64,000 bases of DNA from Protula sp. h YS-2021 (taxonomy: Eukaryota > Annelida > Polychaeta > Sabellida > Serpulidae). The DNA lies in the NCBI GenBank assembly GCA_949752745.1, contig OX457031.1:43836269-43900268 (forward strand). Reading direction: 5' to 3'. The stretch's first letter is position 1, and each line of letters begins with the position of its first letter. Below, piece by piece: positions 1 to 13,649 of this stretch. The position numbers were made by a program, and so were the translations under genes. The notes under the pieces are model-generated. The model was not told where the DNA came from, did no database searches, and was given only the letters and a program-made list of their open reading frames with translations.

Positions 1-80
1 CGCTCCAGACAACACTTCCGGTCCAGACAACACTTCCGGTCCAGACATGATGACGTCACTTCCAGACAGTATGACGTCAC
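1..80. repeat. 18-bp minisatellite and two palindromic CRE-like sites
   Basis: Units of CCAGACAACACTTCCGGT are repeated at the window edge, then degrade into two spaced TGACGTCA octamers near 50 and 71. The octamer is the full CREB/ATF consensus. It lies downstream of the minus-strand gene, so any promoter would belong to something outside the window. Confidence 0.6.
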
Positions 81-504
81 AAAGTGACCCAGAACTGTCC
101 TTTTCACCCTACTATTATTGGTCAGTTTGAAAATGTCGACGTAAAGGTCAACATTTCCTTACTGATCAATATTACTTCATGTTAGCTAAAAAAAGTCAAC
201 ATCCACTAAAAGCTTATTTCAAGAACATACTTACATCGTTGTTGTCAGTACTTACAACAGGTCTTAATTTCCTAAAGTAAACCAGAGCAGTGTGCATAGC
301 CCACATATTCCCCACAGGCCCCCCATCAGTTAAACACGGCCATCAATAGTCAAAGGCTGAAATTTTCTAAGTCCAGCTGGTCCAATTTCCTTGGACGAAC
401 CTGGCCCATTTACAATACCGATCTGTGTTTGATCCCATAGAAGCCACATACCAAGTTTCATTAAAATCCCTGCAGAAGTTTTTAAGTTATCGTGTTAACA
501 AGCT

Positions 505-550
505 CTTGATGACAGACAGACAGATCGACCGACCGACGGACCGACACGCG
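505..550. repeat. GACA/GACC/GACG simple repeat
   Basis: A short run of GACAGACAGACAGA followed by GACC and GACG variants, of the kind often found at the tails of dispersed invertebrate repeats. Similar tracts occur near 7862, 12716 and 23750. Confidence 0.6.
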
Positions 551-613
551 GTCGATCGCATATATTCCCCCCTGTGGAGAATAAATCACTACAGGAATAA
601 AGAAACTATATTA

Positions 614-1166
614 TCAGGGAAAATGCGGCCTTTCCTTACGAACCTCATTTTCTTCATTGGCTAAATAATAGGGACGGAGAGCATCGTCCTCAAATGCGTC
701 ATTGCTTCTTGTCCTAGAGTCGTGACCTTCTGAAGAAGATGGCAGCCTGCGTAAGCGGGGCCTGTTGGCACTATCGCTGACGTCCTGGCGGGTCATCCGC
801 GGCCTGCCGTGACCAGTAAATAAGTCTTCCATAGACAGACCGGTGCGGTTTCTATGCAAATTAGGTTCTGTATCAGGAGTTCTGTGAAATCGGGAGTTCC
901 CATTGGTTGAATAATCTCGGTGGAACTGTCTATGACTTGGTGTCACTCTGGGTATTTGAGTATGCCTTGGCACGTAGCCTGTTAATGAGCTGTGACGTCG
1001 ACCGCTTCGGTCACGTGAGTCCTCGCTGACGTCACTTTCTGATCGGCGTGCCGACATTCCCTGAGCGACCATTGGTGTAGGGAATTCAAAGGCATCGTGG
1101 TTGGAAGACCTGGGCATTTGTCCTACAGGCCGTGAAGCTTGTGGTTGGAAGGGATATCGACCATAC
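614..1166 (-). CDS. Exon 15: Arg/Ser-rich C-terminal tail and stop
   Basis: Acceptor CTTTTAAAG, phase 2. It encodes 184 low-complexity residues rich in Arg, Ser and His, beginning YGRYPFQPQASRPVGQ and ending in an acidic patch and KERPHFP. The stop TGA is at 616-614. No known domain is seen. Tyrosines in ALRPYYLAN could be signalling sites (inference). No clear AATAAA was found on this strand below 614. Confidence 0.8.
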
Positions 1167-4100
1167 CTTTAAAAGATCATTATAATCATAAGTATCATGC
1201 AATAGCATTCACACGTGAAATTGCACTCCAGAGAAAAATGGCTAACACCAGAACCATCACAAAATCCATTGAACTATATTTTATTATTCCATCGAAATAA
1301 CATTGATTTAATAGCAAATTAATAATACTCTGTTTATTTATCGCTTATTCGGTGCCGGATAAACCAGGAGGAGGGCGCCGTTTTCAAACCTTGGCAGTGA
1401 CGAGGTAAAGTATCCAGGTACACTTGAGTACTGTGACTGAGTGGACACACTACCGTTCCTTGGGTATGGCGGTGGCATGGTGTTCGGGTGATACCCGGAC
1501 GGGTAGTGCTGCATTGGATCTGAAACCACAACAAGCAACAGTGGCACATAAGCTGGAACCACAGACATAGGACCACCAGAGACACTGAACTGAGTTTGGA
1601 TTATAATAACGAATTGCAGCTCGACCAGGACCATGGTCCCTTTTCGCGTTGCAGCTCGACCAGAACCATGGTCCCTTTTTGCGTTGCAGCTCGACCAGAA
1701 CCATGATCCCTTTTCGCGATGTGACCACAATCTGGTGTCTCATCCAAGTTTTATGGTCCTTTGTAACGCAGTACTCAGTGGCACATAAGCTGGAACCACA
1801 GACATAGGACCACCAGAGACACTGAACTGAGTTTGGATTATAATAACGAATTGCAGCTCGACCAGGACCATGGTCCCTTTTCGCGTTGCAGCTCGACCAG
1901 AACCATGGTCCCTTTTTGCGTTGCAGCTCGACCAGAACCATGATCCCTTTTCGCGATGTGACCACAATCTGGTGTCTCATCCAAGTTTTATGGTCCTTTG
2001 TAACGCAGTACTCAGTTTCAAATGCCACCAGGGAACTGGGCACATGGGCTACAGAACGCCAAAATTAAGACATGCAGACTGTTGTTTTTACTGAAGCCTG
2101 CGTTCACGATATCAAAACAGACCTGTCCCGGATGCACACGTTACTTAGATCCGTGTTTATGTTATAAAAACTGCCCTCTTCTGGCCGTATACTTGCTTAA
2201 GTCTGTGTTCATGTTATCAAAACGGCCCTGTGCTGGTCGTATAACTTACTTAAGTCTGTGTTCATGTTATCAAAACAGTCCTGAGTTGGTCGTATAACTT
2301 ACTCAAGTCTGTGTTCATGTTATCAAAAGAGCCCTGTCCAGACTGCTCCCTCCGTCGTCTGTTTATGCAGAGGCGCACAGCAACGGCTGCTATAGCCAGA
2401 GCTATGACCAGCAGAGTGACGACAGCGCCCATTACTCCCGCCAGTAGCAATTGTTCTGTATCTGTGTAACAATTATTCACGCCATAAATACACACTCTTT
2501 ACCATGCGGGCATAGTCTCTGCCGTGCAAGTAGTTTCTTCCCGAGGCTATAGCTAAACCACTGTTGATAACCACGACCCAAATCAGAACTTTTAAGGGGG
2601 AAATCTCAAAATAGTACTAAGACCCGACCTCGAAGCAACAACACTACTATTATTTCTGCAAATGCTTCTTTATTCCAAAACAATACAGTTGGTGGTATGA
2701 AATATAAATACCTGCTTTTGCTGGGGGTTCTGTGGTTGTAGTTCTCGCTAAAAACGAAACCAGTAGATAAATAAAAGTATAAAAATTGTTATCAATATAT
2801 GAAACACTGGTATATAAATATTTGTATACGTAATTTTATTGCCTTGTTACATTTCGCATGGAAAAGCCAGGCTTCAAATAAAGAACTTGGGGCTTAAATA
2901 CAAAATAAAATCAAATAAAATGTGAAAAAAAAACGCCGCCACAATCATTTCACGTGAGGCAATAGGTATCGGGAATTTTATCCCAAAAAAAACATGTAAA
3001 CATTGTGCTGTTAAACAAGTAAAGCAGCGAACTTGCTGTGTGATATTTCAGCAACATAAAGGTTCAATAAATGTTTCGTCGATTGCGTGAAAATCAAATT
3101 TACCACAAAATAGGCCAATCAAACAAAGAAGGTCGTAAAAAACGTGGAGGTCATATCAAACTTTGAGGTCGTATCAAACGTGGAGGTCGTATCAAACGTG
3201 GAGGTCATGTCAAAGGTGGAGGTCGTATCAAACGTGGAGGTCGTATCAACCATTTGACGCCCGAGGCGTGGCGCTTGAGGCCCTCAAAAAGTAAGGCCTC
3301 AAGGTCAAGGATGCAGGCTTCAAATGGTAAAAAGGCGGGTCTCAGAAAAAAAAACGTCGGCCTCAAATCACATTATCGCCCAGCAAAACAACGTTTTTAG
3401 TATATTAACGTTATGCATGTCCATTTATTTGTATCAAAATTTTCACAGACACATTAAAGAGGAAAAGTTTACACCTGATGACCGTTTGCTGTGATATCTT
3501 ATCTTAATAAAGACATTATTAGCATGAAGGCATTGCAGATAAAAAAAGAAACAGCCAATTAACTTTTTTCGTGAATTTTCCCCTCCCATGTTATGAATGG
3601 AGCACGAAAACATACGTGTAAAGTCCAGGGAATTAGGATCAACCGTGATGTTGTTTGCTTTCAGCGTATCCACGATTGTGTTTCTTAAGATCTCTTGTTG
3701 GTCGGAATTTAAAGTGCTGCCTTGTTTTAAGTCTGCTGTGTATTGCGTCTGTACGCTGCCCTCACTGTGAATCACAATGACGTTGTATGATTGCTCACGA
3801 CTATATGTTGATCTGCCTCCCCCTACACCCCACCCCCATCATTCCCCCCCCCCCCCCTCATAATATACACTGGATATGTGGATATTGCTGGTATGCCCGA
3901 CAATCCAGGCTTTAATAATGAGCAAATACGTGAATACCGGCTAGTTAGATTCTCTTTTCCATACAAGGATTTAACCCCGGCTTCTCTCTCCAACATTGCA
4001 GAATTACCAGCACTCCAGAGTAGTAAATCAAATTCAACTAAAGTGCAGTGTCATAGATTATAACCTTGGATGAATTAAAAAGGTTATTATAAAATATTTT

Positions 4101-7100
4101 TTCCTAGGCCACACAGAAAAAAAGTGCAAAGGCTCTGTTTAAACTGTATTTCAACAGAAGTGCTCTGGCAAATTCAGCATGTAATACTTAAAATATTGAA
4201 CTTTTATAAAGATCAAGAACACGCAGTAGTTTTAATTTTAAAATTACGCTATGAAAATTCATGACAAAAGTGTAATGATATCTGACCTGAAAATCCAACC
4301 ATAAGTGGACAAAAAAGCAACGCCGTAAACTTCTGTAAAACTGGAGTCTATCAAGGGTTGAATGTTTCCCAACAGGCCGGTGTATTTTGGGGATCCAACT
4401 TCACCATAGCCTTCATCAAAATCCTGTAATAACGTCATACTGCAGTCTACACTTAGTCCGGGAACCGCTGTAGTTTCTGTTAACAAGAAAACAGGGGTAG
4501 TTGTTTCAGTATTACTGTGCAAAAGCAACCATTCTCACACATTTCTTCTTCTAACAAAATGTATAAAAATATAAGGGGTTTTCCGTTTAGAGTCTTGTGT
4601 AAAACGCCTGCAACAACAATGCTATTAACCATATTTCACTGCCAAACAAACAGGCTGGTGAGGACCAAAACGAGGCTAGTGCAAGCCAAAACGAGGCTAG
4701 CGAACTGGTGAACATATCAAGAGTGGGATAAGTAGTTAAAGTGAACAATACTTCTCAATTATAATGCTGAGGAGTTTCTATTTAATTATAGGTTTCTCTT
4801 CATTGTTTGCAAGCAGGAAGAATCCCACCGTTTATTGGTTACACGTTTTCTTAATTAATTTATCAGATAAACACTTCTAAAATATTGCATGAGCCGCTAC
4901 CTTTAAGAAATAGCAGCTTCGAGAGCTCAAGCAATCAGTAAAGCTTATTAATTCTATTCTGGTATACTTTTCGCAAAATGAAAGCAAACCGTTTGAAACA
5001 GAACGAAAACGCAACCGTCAAATAAAGGAAATGTTTTCCCTGTAATATTATAATTGAATATTATAACATAATTTCATAATATGATACCCTGGCTATGTTG
5101 TATATGTGGCCTGTGACAAGCTGTTTAAATATCTGAAATAATGTACATAAGCTAGACTGGTCAGAGACCGGAATGTCCGCCGTGGGTTGCAGCAAAAAAA
5201 AAAATCACACAACAAATTGACAATGCTCTGAAACAAGTTATTGTTTGTGAAATGAGTTCAGTGCATTAGTAATTTTCAAACATTTTTCCTTTATTGCGAC
5301 GTTGCAAATCTGTTTTTATTTTGCAAGAAACAAAACCATAGCTCATACAGTTTTGGAAAACTTTAATGCCAAAAATTGTTAGTCCAGGAAGAAATATTTC
5401 ACATTTTGAGCCAAATTTGTCAAGTATTTGTGAGCCACTTTTTGGTTGATTTGAAAAATAATACAACGTCAAGCATCCGTGTAAGAAATTAATATCAGTA
5501 GCTGATACATAGTCTCGAAGAACTTGCATGCGTAAAACATGGTGCCGAAAACGGGATAGACGGACGAACAGGCAGACTCACTTTCAAGCTATTTAGGGCA
5601 TGTGTTTTTTAGAAAGTCAAAATGAATAAATTCACTAAAGATGAATTAGATCTGACAAGTTTACATTACTATCAGTGAATCTGACTGAAGGAATATTCTA
5701 TTTGTAGAAAAACAAAACAAAAAAGATTACAGTACATGTGACACTCGGAGCTACAAACAGAAGATGATGAAACAAAAAAAAAATATAGCAATAAAACACA
5801 AATGATTTTAATCAACATAAATTTCAGTTGATGGCATGCGTAAATATATATAAAAAGTAATAAAACAGCAAACCTAGATAACACTGTAATTACAGTTCTT
5901 GATACCTATACCCATACAATATTTGTTTATTAAATTATAGGCCATTTCTATATCATGTATTATTGCCGTCTCGTTTGCAAAAGACTTATATACAGTCCTT
6001 TTACACACTCCTACCAAATCGATCGGTTGGTAGCAGTGTTTTTGTCGTCATGTGCAGTGTGCTGGTGACCATACCACTTGTTGGCGAGACACCAAAACGC
6101 GTGAGATTTTCTCCCTCCGTTGCTGTTTGCGGCGTGTATTCCGTTATATTTACCCACCTTACCGTACTTCCTGTATGAGTAGGATTTTTCTTTCGGATCA
6201 TTTAAAGCAATTTATTTTGGAAATTTCGAAAATTTGAAATAACATAAAAAATTTAAATAAAATTGAAAATTTTGTAAACCTGTAGAAAATTATTTTTGAA
6301 TAAGAAAACAGTTCTTGAAATTAATTTAGTGTCTTGGCCCACTCACACGATGTGATTTTGAATCAAGTGTTTACTGCTCCGTCAGAAAATAAGAACACAT
6401 AAAAAACACAGGTGAAACGAGACGGCGTCGTGGTGTGAAGCTGCCATTGCTCACAAAGACCTTCCAAAAGGTTGCTTCTTCGAAAGTTCCAGTACACACG
6501 AGAAATTATCAGCAATGTATCTGCTTAACTCAAGATATTTTTATTCGCTAAGACCAAGGACAAAAGAATCAATATTGAAAAGAAAATGAAGCTTTTACAT
6601 GCAGTGAACATTAAACTTACGGCCATTGATTGCTGACTTTGTGCTAGGTGCTACAGTAACACTAGGCCCTGAAAGCCATTTTAATAACACACACCTATTA
6701 CTTAAGCAGGGAATAAAAACTCAAAACCCATAATAAACATCAAAAAGCCTCAAGATTGCACGTCAGTCATTCAATATAAATACGTAGACTCACAAGTGTT
6801 CGTAAAAAAATAAGAGCATGGTGTCTTTCAAAAATCTTTTTTTTCACTACAATCTATGTTGAAAAGTTTTAGAACGTAGTAGTCTCACTTTCTTCCACGC
6901 TTCAACCCGCAGTGTGAGTCAAACAAGCTCTAGTTTTAAATGAGGGTTATTCTTCACTTTGTTTACATCAACTCGAAATGACATCAACGGACAACACAGT
7001 GAAGGTGCAACTGATAAGAAACTATTTAGATGTTGCCAAGAAACAAAATGGACTGCTATTTTTCTCACAATAACGTCTTAACGTGATCTTTATTCAGGCC

Positions 7101-10100
7101 TTTAACAAAATAATTTGCAATACTCTCCTGCCCTATTAAATAAAAAAAAACCATGCTCAAATACAGATCTTATAAAGTGCAATGATAAAAACTTGCCTTC
7201 CGCCGTAGAGGTTGTCACTTCCTTGGCAGTACTTTCTGAAAATAACAGTTTGTATTTATATATTTTAAGTATTTTAACTGTTACGAATAACTAGACTTGT
7301 AAAAACAAAAACGGATATGTCTCCCCCCCCCCCCCAATCAGTCACGTGGAAAAACTTTCTTGCTTAAAACTACATAAACTTTCTTGCATTAACGAGCCCA
7401 AAAAATTTAAAAATCGCCAAAAATACATTTTTACAGAAAATGAAGAAAAACTTCGCAGTAATATTTTGCATTGCATGGGGGTTCTTCTTGCCACGTTTCA
7501 GCCTAAACTGCTTCGGAGATATCGCAACAGTATGGCAAAAAAACTGAAATATCAGAAATGTAAAAAAAATCACCAAAAATACATTTTAAAAGGAAATGAA
7601 GAAAAACTTTGCAGTATACATTTGCGCTATATGTGTGTTCTTCTTGTGACGTTTGAGCCTTATCCAACAAACTGTTTTGGAAATTTAGCCCCCCAAAGTG
7701 AAAAAATGCACGAAAACCCTCCTATGTTCAAAAATTTGCCAAAAATAGAATTTTTGAAGGAACGAAAAAAAAAAAACAACACGGGCATCATATAGACATG
7801 TACCCCAATATGTATACGTTTTGAGAAAAATCGATTCATTAATTTTAGAAGAACTCACTGTGGACAGACGGACGGACGGGCGTACACATAAAAAGCTATA
7901 TATGTCTCCCTTAAGCGAGACATATAAATATAAAGAAATGTCTACCAGCAGATCGATTGCGGCCTACCTTTTCCCCACCCCAACACACCCACTCCCTCCC
8001 CCACCTCGTTCTTTAACAGTTATGAGCACTTAATATCGAGATGCCTGGTAGTTTATGTCTACAAAGGAAGCATTCGAGTCACAAGGGGTAAGATTTGCTT
8101 CAAGGAGGACAGTCTGATTATGGAGTTACTACGAAAAAAAAGCAATCGTAGAGGAAAGACACAGGGGGAAGGGCTATTCTCGAAACGTCCTGGAATGAGG
8201 CCAAATATGGGATTTGGAGGGGAAGGGCTATTCTCGAAACGCCCTGGAAACGGTTAAATATGGGGTTTAAATAATAGCTCTTTTTTAATGTAGCTCAAAA
8301 GGCTGTTAGGTTTGCTTAAGTCGAAAAACAACCACAAAACAGCCAATCTCTTTGATACTAGTACATTCACGCGACATTCCCGAATGCGTACTTTTTGTCA
8401 AATTTATCTCATAATTTCTCTTTTTTTTACCTCTCTTGGGCATTAAAAAATTTCTAATTTCAGTACTTGAAAATTAATTTCTGGTGAATTACTTCTTACT
8501 GGCATATAATGATAATAATTATAATAGAAATAACAACTGCAAGGTTTAAAATTGATCAAACAGAAACAGGTAACACCTTCAATAAAGGTTGTATCATCCG
8601 ATGCGGGGGCAGTGGTAGTTGACGGCTGGGTAGTTGTTTCGGCTGCACCTACAAAATACAGAATAAAATTTATTAATTTATAATGCCAATTACATTAATG
8701 ACACTTTATTAACACTTGATAAGCCTTTGGCTTGCAAGGTGTTTCTGAATTTTTGCGAGCAGCCGTTGGTATCTTTTTTTCTTGACAGTGAACGGATTTT
8801 TTGTGTCATCTACTCAGCTGACATTACGGGCCCTAGGGCCACGAAACTTGGGACTTACGTAGAACTTGTTATAAATGTGCATGACACTTTTTATTTTCTC
8901 CTTCAATTTCGTTTTCTTGTTTGAACGCCATGTGAAAAGAGTGTATTTTTTGCAAGTAAATGTGGAGCATTTATCCCACAGCACGGAGCACACAGTTGCC
9001 TAGCTTAGTGCGAGCTCTCACTGCGTAAATAGAGAACACGGCGTATGCCTGATCAGCCAATAAAACCTTAAGTCAACAAAAACCAAACTACTCGGCTTAT
9101 AAGACGTATTCAAGCTGTGTTATTTGCAATATATTATTAAAGAAATAACCCATTGAAGGAAGTATTTTTGCGTTTTAATTTTTGTCAAGTGTTTAACATT
9201 TCGCTAGCGAAATGAGGCTCTGGTTTATAGGATCAATTTGTCAATCTGTGTACAGATGTGGTTTTCCATTATGTATCTTGCGGGTGACAGATCTAAATCT
9301 AGCATGAGAAATTTGCCCAAAGCGTTTGTGAGAAGAGAGCGGGTACACTCATGAAGGTATACCGGTTTCTATCTGCAACAAGCAACTTTTGCCGAGCTTA
9401 CCCAGCCGTCTATTCGCGTTCTCAATAATTTAACAAGGGAACAAGATTGTCCTTGGACATTGTGCCCAGCCGTTAAAACGAAGACATAACAAAGGTGATA
9501 GGAGAGACCTACCAATTTTGACAAAATGTAGATTTGCTAGAAGAGCTCAGGTGCAACATTGCTATAGTTATCTACCATGCGTTGAGCAAAAATAGAAAGA
9601 CTCCGTCTTGGCGGGATGTAGAAACTGATTTCCTTACTTTGAACGTTGTTTTTGACGGGTTTTATTCTTTTAACTTTAGCAATGTTGAAAATACATACAG
9701 CCTAAAATATCAAAAATTTTAACTTAATGAATCCTAATTAGAAAAACCCGCTGTTGAAATATACATATACAGTAAATATAACTATAACTATAAATAAAAT
9801 GTTGTGAAATGTAATTTTGAAGTAATGAGTCCCAGTTAAAAAACACCGGCAAAATAGCAACAAAAAGGGGTATTGGAGGGAAAGACTTCAATTCGACAAA
9901 ATGAAGCTTTGAAATTAACGGATAAAAAATACCGAATAGTTTAAGCAACTTTAAAGCAATGAATTTAGCGATGAAATGCATGTGGCGAAACAAACGCTGA
10001 GTACATGATCCGCAAGGAAACTATGTGGAACGAATAGCCAGATAGCCTGTGGCAAGAACACACATTAGTCCAGTAAACAGATGGCCTACCGCGGGAACAG

Positions 10101-11207
10101 CCAGTAGTCCAAAAACTAGATGGCCTACCGGGGGAGCACCTATTAGTCCAATAACTAGATAGCCTACCGCAGGAACACCAAGTGGTTCAATAACTAGATA
10201 GCCCGCCGCAGGAACACCCAGTGGTCCAATAACTAGATAGCCTACCGCAGGAACACCCAGTGGTTCAATAACTAGATAGCCCGCCGCAGGAACACCCAGT
10301 GGTCCAATAACTAGATAGCCTGCCACAGGAACACCCAGTAGTCCAATAAATAGACGGCCTATTTATTGGACAGTAGTCCAGTTAAACACTTTCTCAGAAA
10401 ATGATTTCAAAAGTAATCGGACTGGATCTGAGGGAGGAACAGCACTGTTTGTGTTTCTCTTAAAGCCGTCTGTTTATTTGGTCAGGTTTTGGCCAAATTT
10501 CAAGACAATCGGACCAGAAATGCAGGAAGAGCAGCATTTTGAGCTTGACTACGTCTCCAGGAGTACGTCTATCCCCCGTGGGCGATATGGTTTAAGGCTG
10601 TTGCGTGTTAACTACGCAAAATTTAAAAGTGGAAGATAGGCAGGCGTAGTTGTAGCATTGAAACACCCCAGCATTGAAACACCACATCATTGTATGGGCC
10701 CATCCAATGGCTGGGCTAAATCAATACAGAGGCTATTGAAACAGCACACACAGTTTCCCCCCATGAAACACGACTCAGTGAAGGAAAACACAACAGATGG
10801 GGACTTCGTCTGTAGCCTCAGTAAAGTTGGGTGCTATTTTTTTTTTTTAAATTGTTAATTGACGAAACAATGACAATATTTTTCAGTAAGTGTTGTCGTC
10901 TGCTCGGGACCTAACTGGTGGTACTGAGGTCCTGAAGTGGCACTGAGGACCCGACAAATTTTTCATGCGAACTCCCCGCCCCCGCCCTGCCCCCCATCTT
11001 TAATTGAGCCTTAAAATCACTGCTTCTTCCGCCCCACTCCCTACCACCCCATTAGGCGACGCCGTCAGGGGTGGCATGGGATCTTTTATCTTCTTGTATT
11101 CCCACCGACCCCCTCCCACCACCCAATATATGTTTATCTCAACATCTTAGTTGTTTCCATAAAATATACGGATTGTTCAAGAAAAAAAATGCAAAATTTT
11201 TCTTTTT

Positions 11208-11296
<89 letters not shown>

Positions 11297-12799
11297 CCCT
11301 ACCCCCCCTCCCACCCCTCCTACGCAGTAAAGGCAAATTGCGTTTTTTTTGGCTTTCCCATCGGCTTTGTAATTAAAGCCTTCAAGAGGCTTGATCAAAG
11401 CAGCAATATGAGCAGCAGTTTTGGTTTTGAGCGTTTCTTTCAGCTTAAAACCGCCTAATCTAGCATTTTGAAGTAAAAAATAGTTTTGGTGCCACTTCGA
11501 TCGGAACCTCATTACCACTGGTGTTACTGAGGTCCCGAGCAGACGGTGACCCCGCCTCAAATATTAGGTACAATTCTGCCGGCCCTGCATGTGCTATTTC
11601 CATGGATGGGGTAATTCTATGCAACTGTCTGTAGATTTGGCCCATATTTTTGATCAGATGTGTTGTTTCTATGGATGTGGTATTCCTTTGCATCTGTATG
11701 TAGATTTGGCACATACTGATTATATATATGCAATTTCTGTGGCTTACAGCTATAGGATGGGCCCATTCTACACCCATCAACCATTAAAACAGCCCATCTT
11801 GTTCACAACACAAGGCAGTTTGTTCCCATTTTTAAGGGGAGAACAAAATATGTGCTATTCCTATAGCCAAATATGGGCTGAAACAATAGAAGCGCAAAAC
11901 AACGAAGATGGGGTAAATCAATACCTCGCTGTTATTGGATGGGCCCATCCTACGGATGGGCTGTTTCAATACAACAATAGTTTCTAACATTTAATCGAAT
12001 CAATCCAATAACCAGCAGGCGCGTTAGACTGCCGTAGATACGCTAAGTCCAGTGGCGATTTTTAAAAGTCCGCCATTTTGTCAATTTTTTTATCGATCCG
12101 CAAAATTCTTAGTTACTGCACTGCGGAAGGGTCCAGAGAAGTCGTGTACAAAATTTGAAACGAATCTGTCTATTAATGTGACCTGCAGGCGCGTGAGACT
12201 GTCGTATATACGCTAAGTCAAGCGCCGATTTTGAAAAGTCCGCCATTTTGTAAATTTTATTCGGATCCGGAAACTTCTTGGTCACTGCACTGCGAAAGGT
12301 CCAGAGAACCTGGGTACAAAATGTGAAAGGAATCCCTCTATCAATGCGGCCTGTAGGCGCGCAAGAGTGCCGTATATACGCTGAGTCCAGTCTCGATTTT
12401 CAAAGGAACGCCATTTTGTCAATTTTTTGCCAATAAGCAAAATTTTTAGTCACTAGAGAAGCCGTGTACAAAATTTGAAACGAGTCCATCTATAAAGGTG
12501 ACCTGTAGGCGCGCGAGAATTCCGTATATACGCCGATTTTCAAAAACTCCGCCATTTTGTCAATTTTTTTATCCCGAAAATTCTTGGTCACTGCACTGCG
12601 GAAGGGTCCGGGAAATTTGTGTGCAGAATTTGAAACGAATCCATCCATCAATTTAGCCTATGGGCGCATGAGTCTATTAATGTGGCCTGTAGGCGCGTGA
12701 GACTGAAGCGTGACAGACGGACAGACAGACAGTAATTTCACGTAATTCCTAAAGCTTTTAGTAATTACGTGAATTTGCTGATTACACAGATTTACTGCA

Positions 12800-12841
<42 letters not shown>

Positions 12842-13326
12842 CACGCCTTGGGCGTTTGTCGGGGAACAGTGTTATGACCTGCACCATCGACTGACGTAGC
12901 GGGGCGTCGAAGTTCACAACCATTTGTTGCTTTTTGTGATAATTTAGAATGTTACCGACATACGGAAACCAAGTAGCCTTCGACCCGGTTAGCAGCCGTA
13001 CTGGGTAATTGGTTGCTTTTGCTATCCAAATACGTGTACGACACTCCAATAATCGTAGTTAATATCGAAATTACATGTACAAAAAATTCGAGCAAAAGAT
13101 TACCAGTTCTAGCGAAGATTTCCACTTCAATTACTCGGATATGGGCATTTGACGGTGTGCATCGAAATTCGATGCAGAGTGATGTGGTGCCTGAGAGCTG
13201 ATTGAGTGGTATAACCCACCAAAATGCTGGCTTTGTTGAATTGAGATCTGATCTACTCTTGGAAATCTGCAATATTTATAATTCTTCTATTATAGTTGTT
13301 TTAGTATTTAAAGCTCGAACATGAAC

Positions 13327-13408
<82 letters not shown>

Positions 13409-13579
13409 CAACAATAATAATAATAATAATAATAACAGCAAGAAGGGTTAGAATTTTATGTAGATATTTGTGTTGTTTTCGGGGCGTTTGTTGCTGCTGC
13501 CATTTTCGGGACGTTTTTGTAAATTGTATCAGAGCAAAAAAATCTACTCATAGATTCTGCTATAAATATAGTGGTATAG

Positions 13580-13649
<70 letters not shown>

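Larger units (their letters stand above)
10672..11975. mobile_element. Non-autonomous inverted-repeat element (outer)
   Basis: The ends are imperfect inverted copies: ATTGAAACA and ATGGGCCCATCCAAT on the left (10675-10716), ATTGGATGGGCCCAT and TGTTTCAAT on the right (11934-11971). It encloses another inverted-repeat element and a TA microsatellite, and encodes no transposase. Exact boundaries are uncertain. Confidence 0.5.

Noticed and set aside
1450..2043. 197-codon minus-strand ORF with internal repeats
   Set aside because: It spans the 237-bp duplication in intron 13 and overlaps exon 14 in another frame; the phase-matched exon model explains the region better.
3143..3250. CRISPR-like short direct repeats
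   Set aside because: Units are contiguous with no unique spacers, and the DNA is clearly eukaryotic; a minisatellite.
7346..7795. 149-codon Lys/Asn-rich plus-strand ORF
   Set aside because: Lies wholly in a dispersed A-rich repeat with an internal duplication; no domain, no splice sites.
11071..11560. ORFs with long Ile-Tyr repeats across the TA tract
   Set aside because: Product of reading (TA)n; the same applies at 12792-13049 (its end), 13321-13764, 35962-36404 and similar places.
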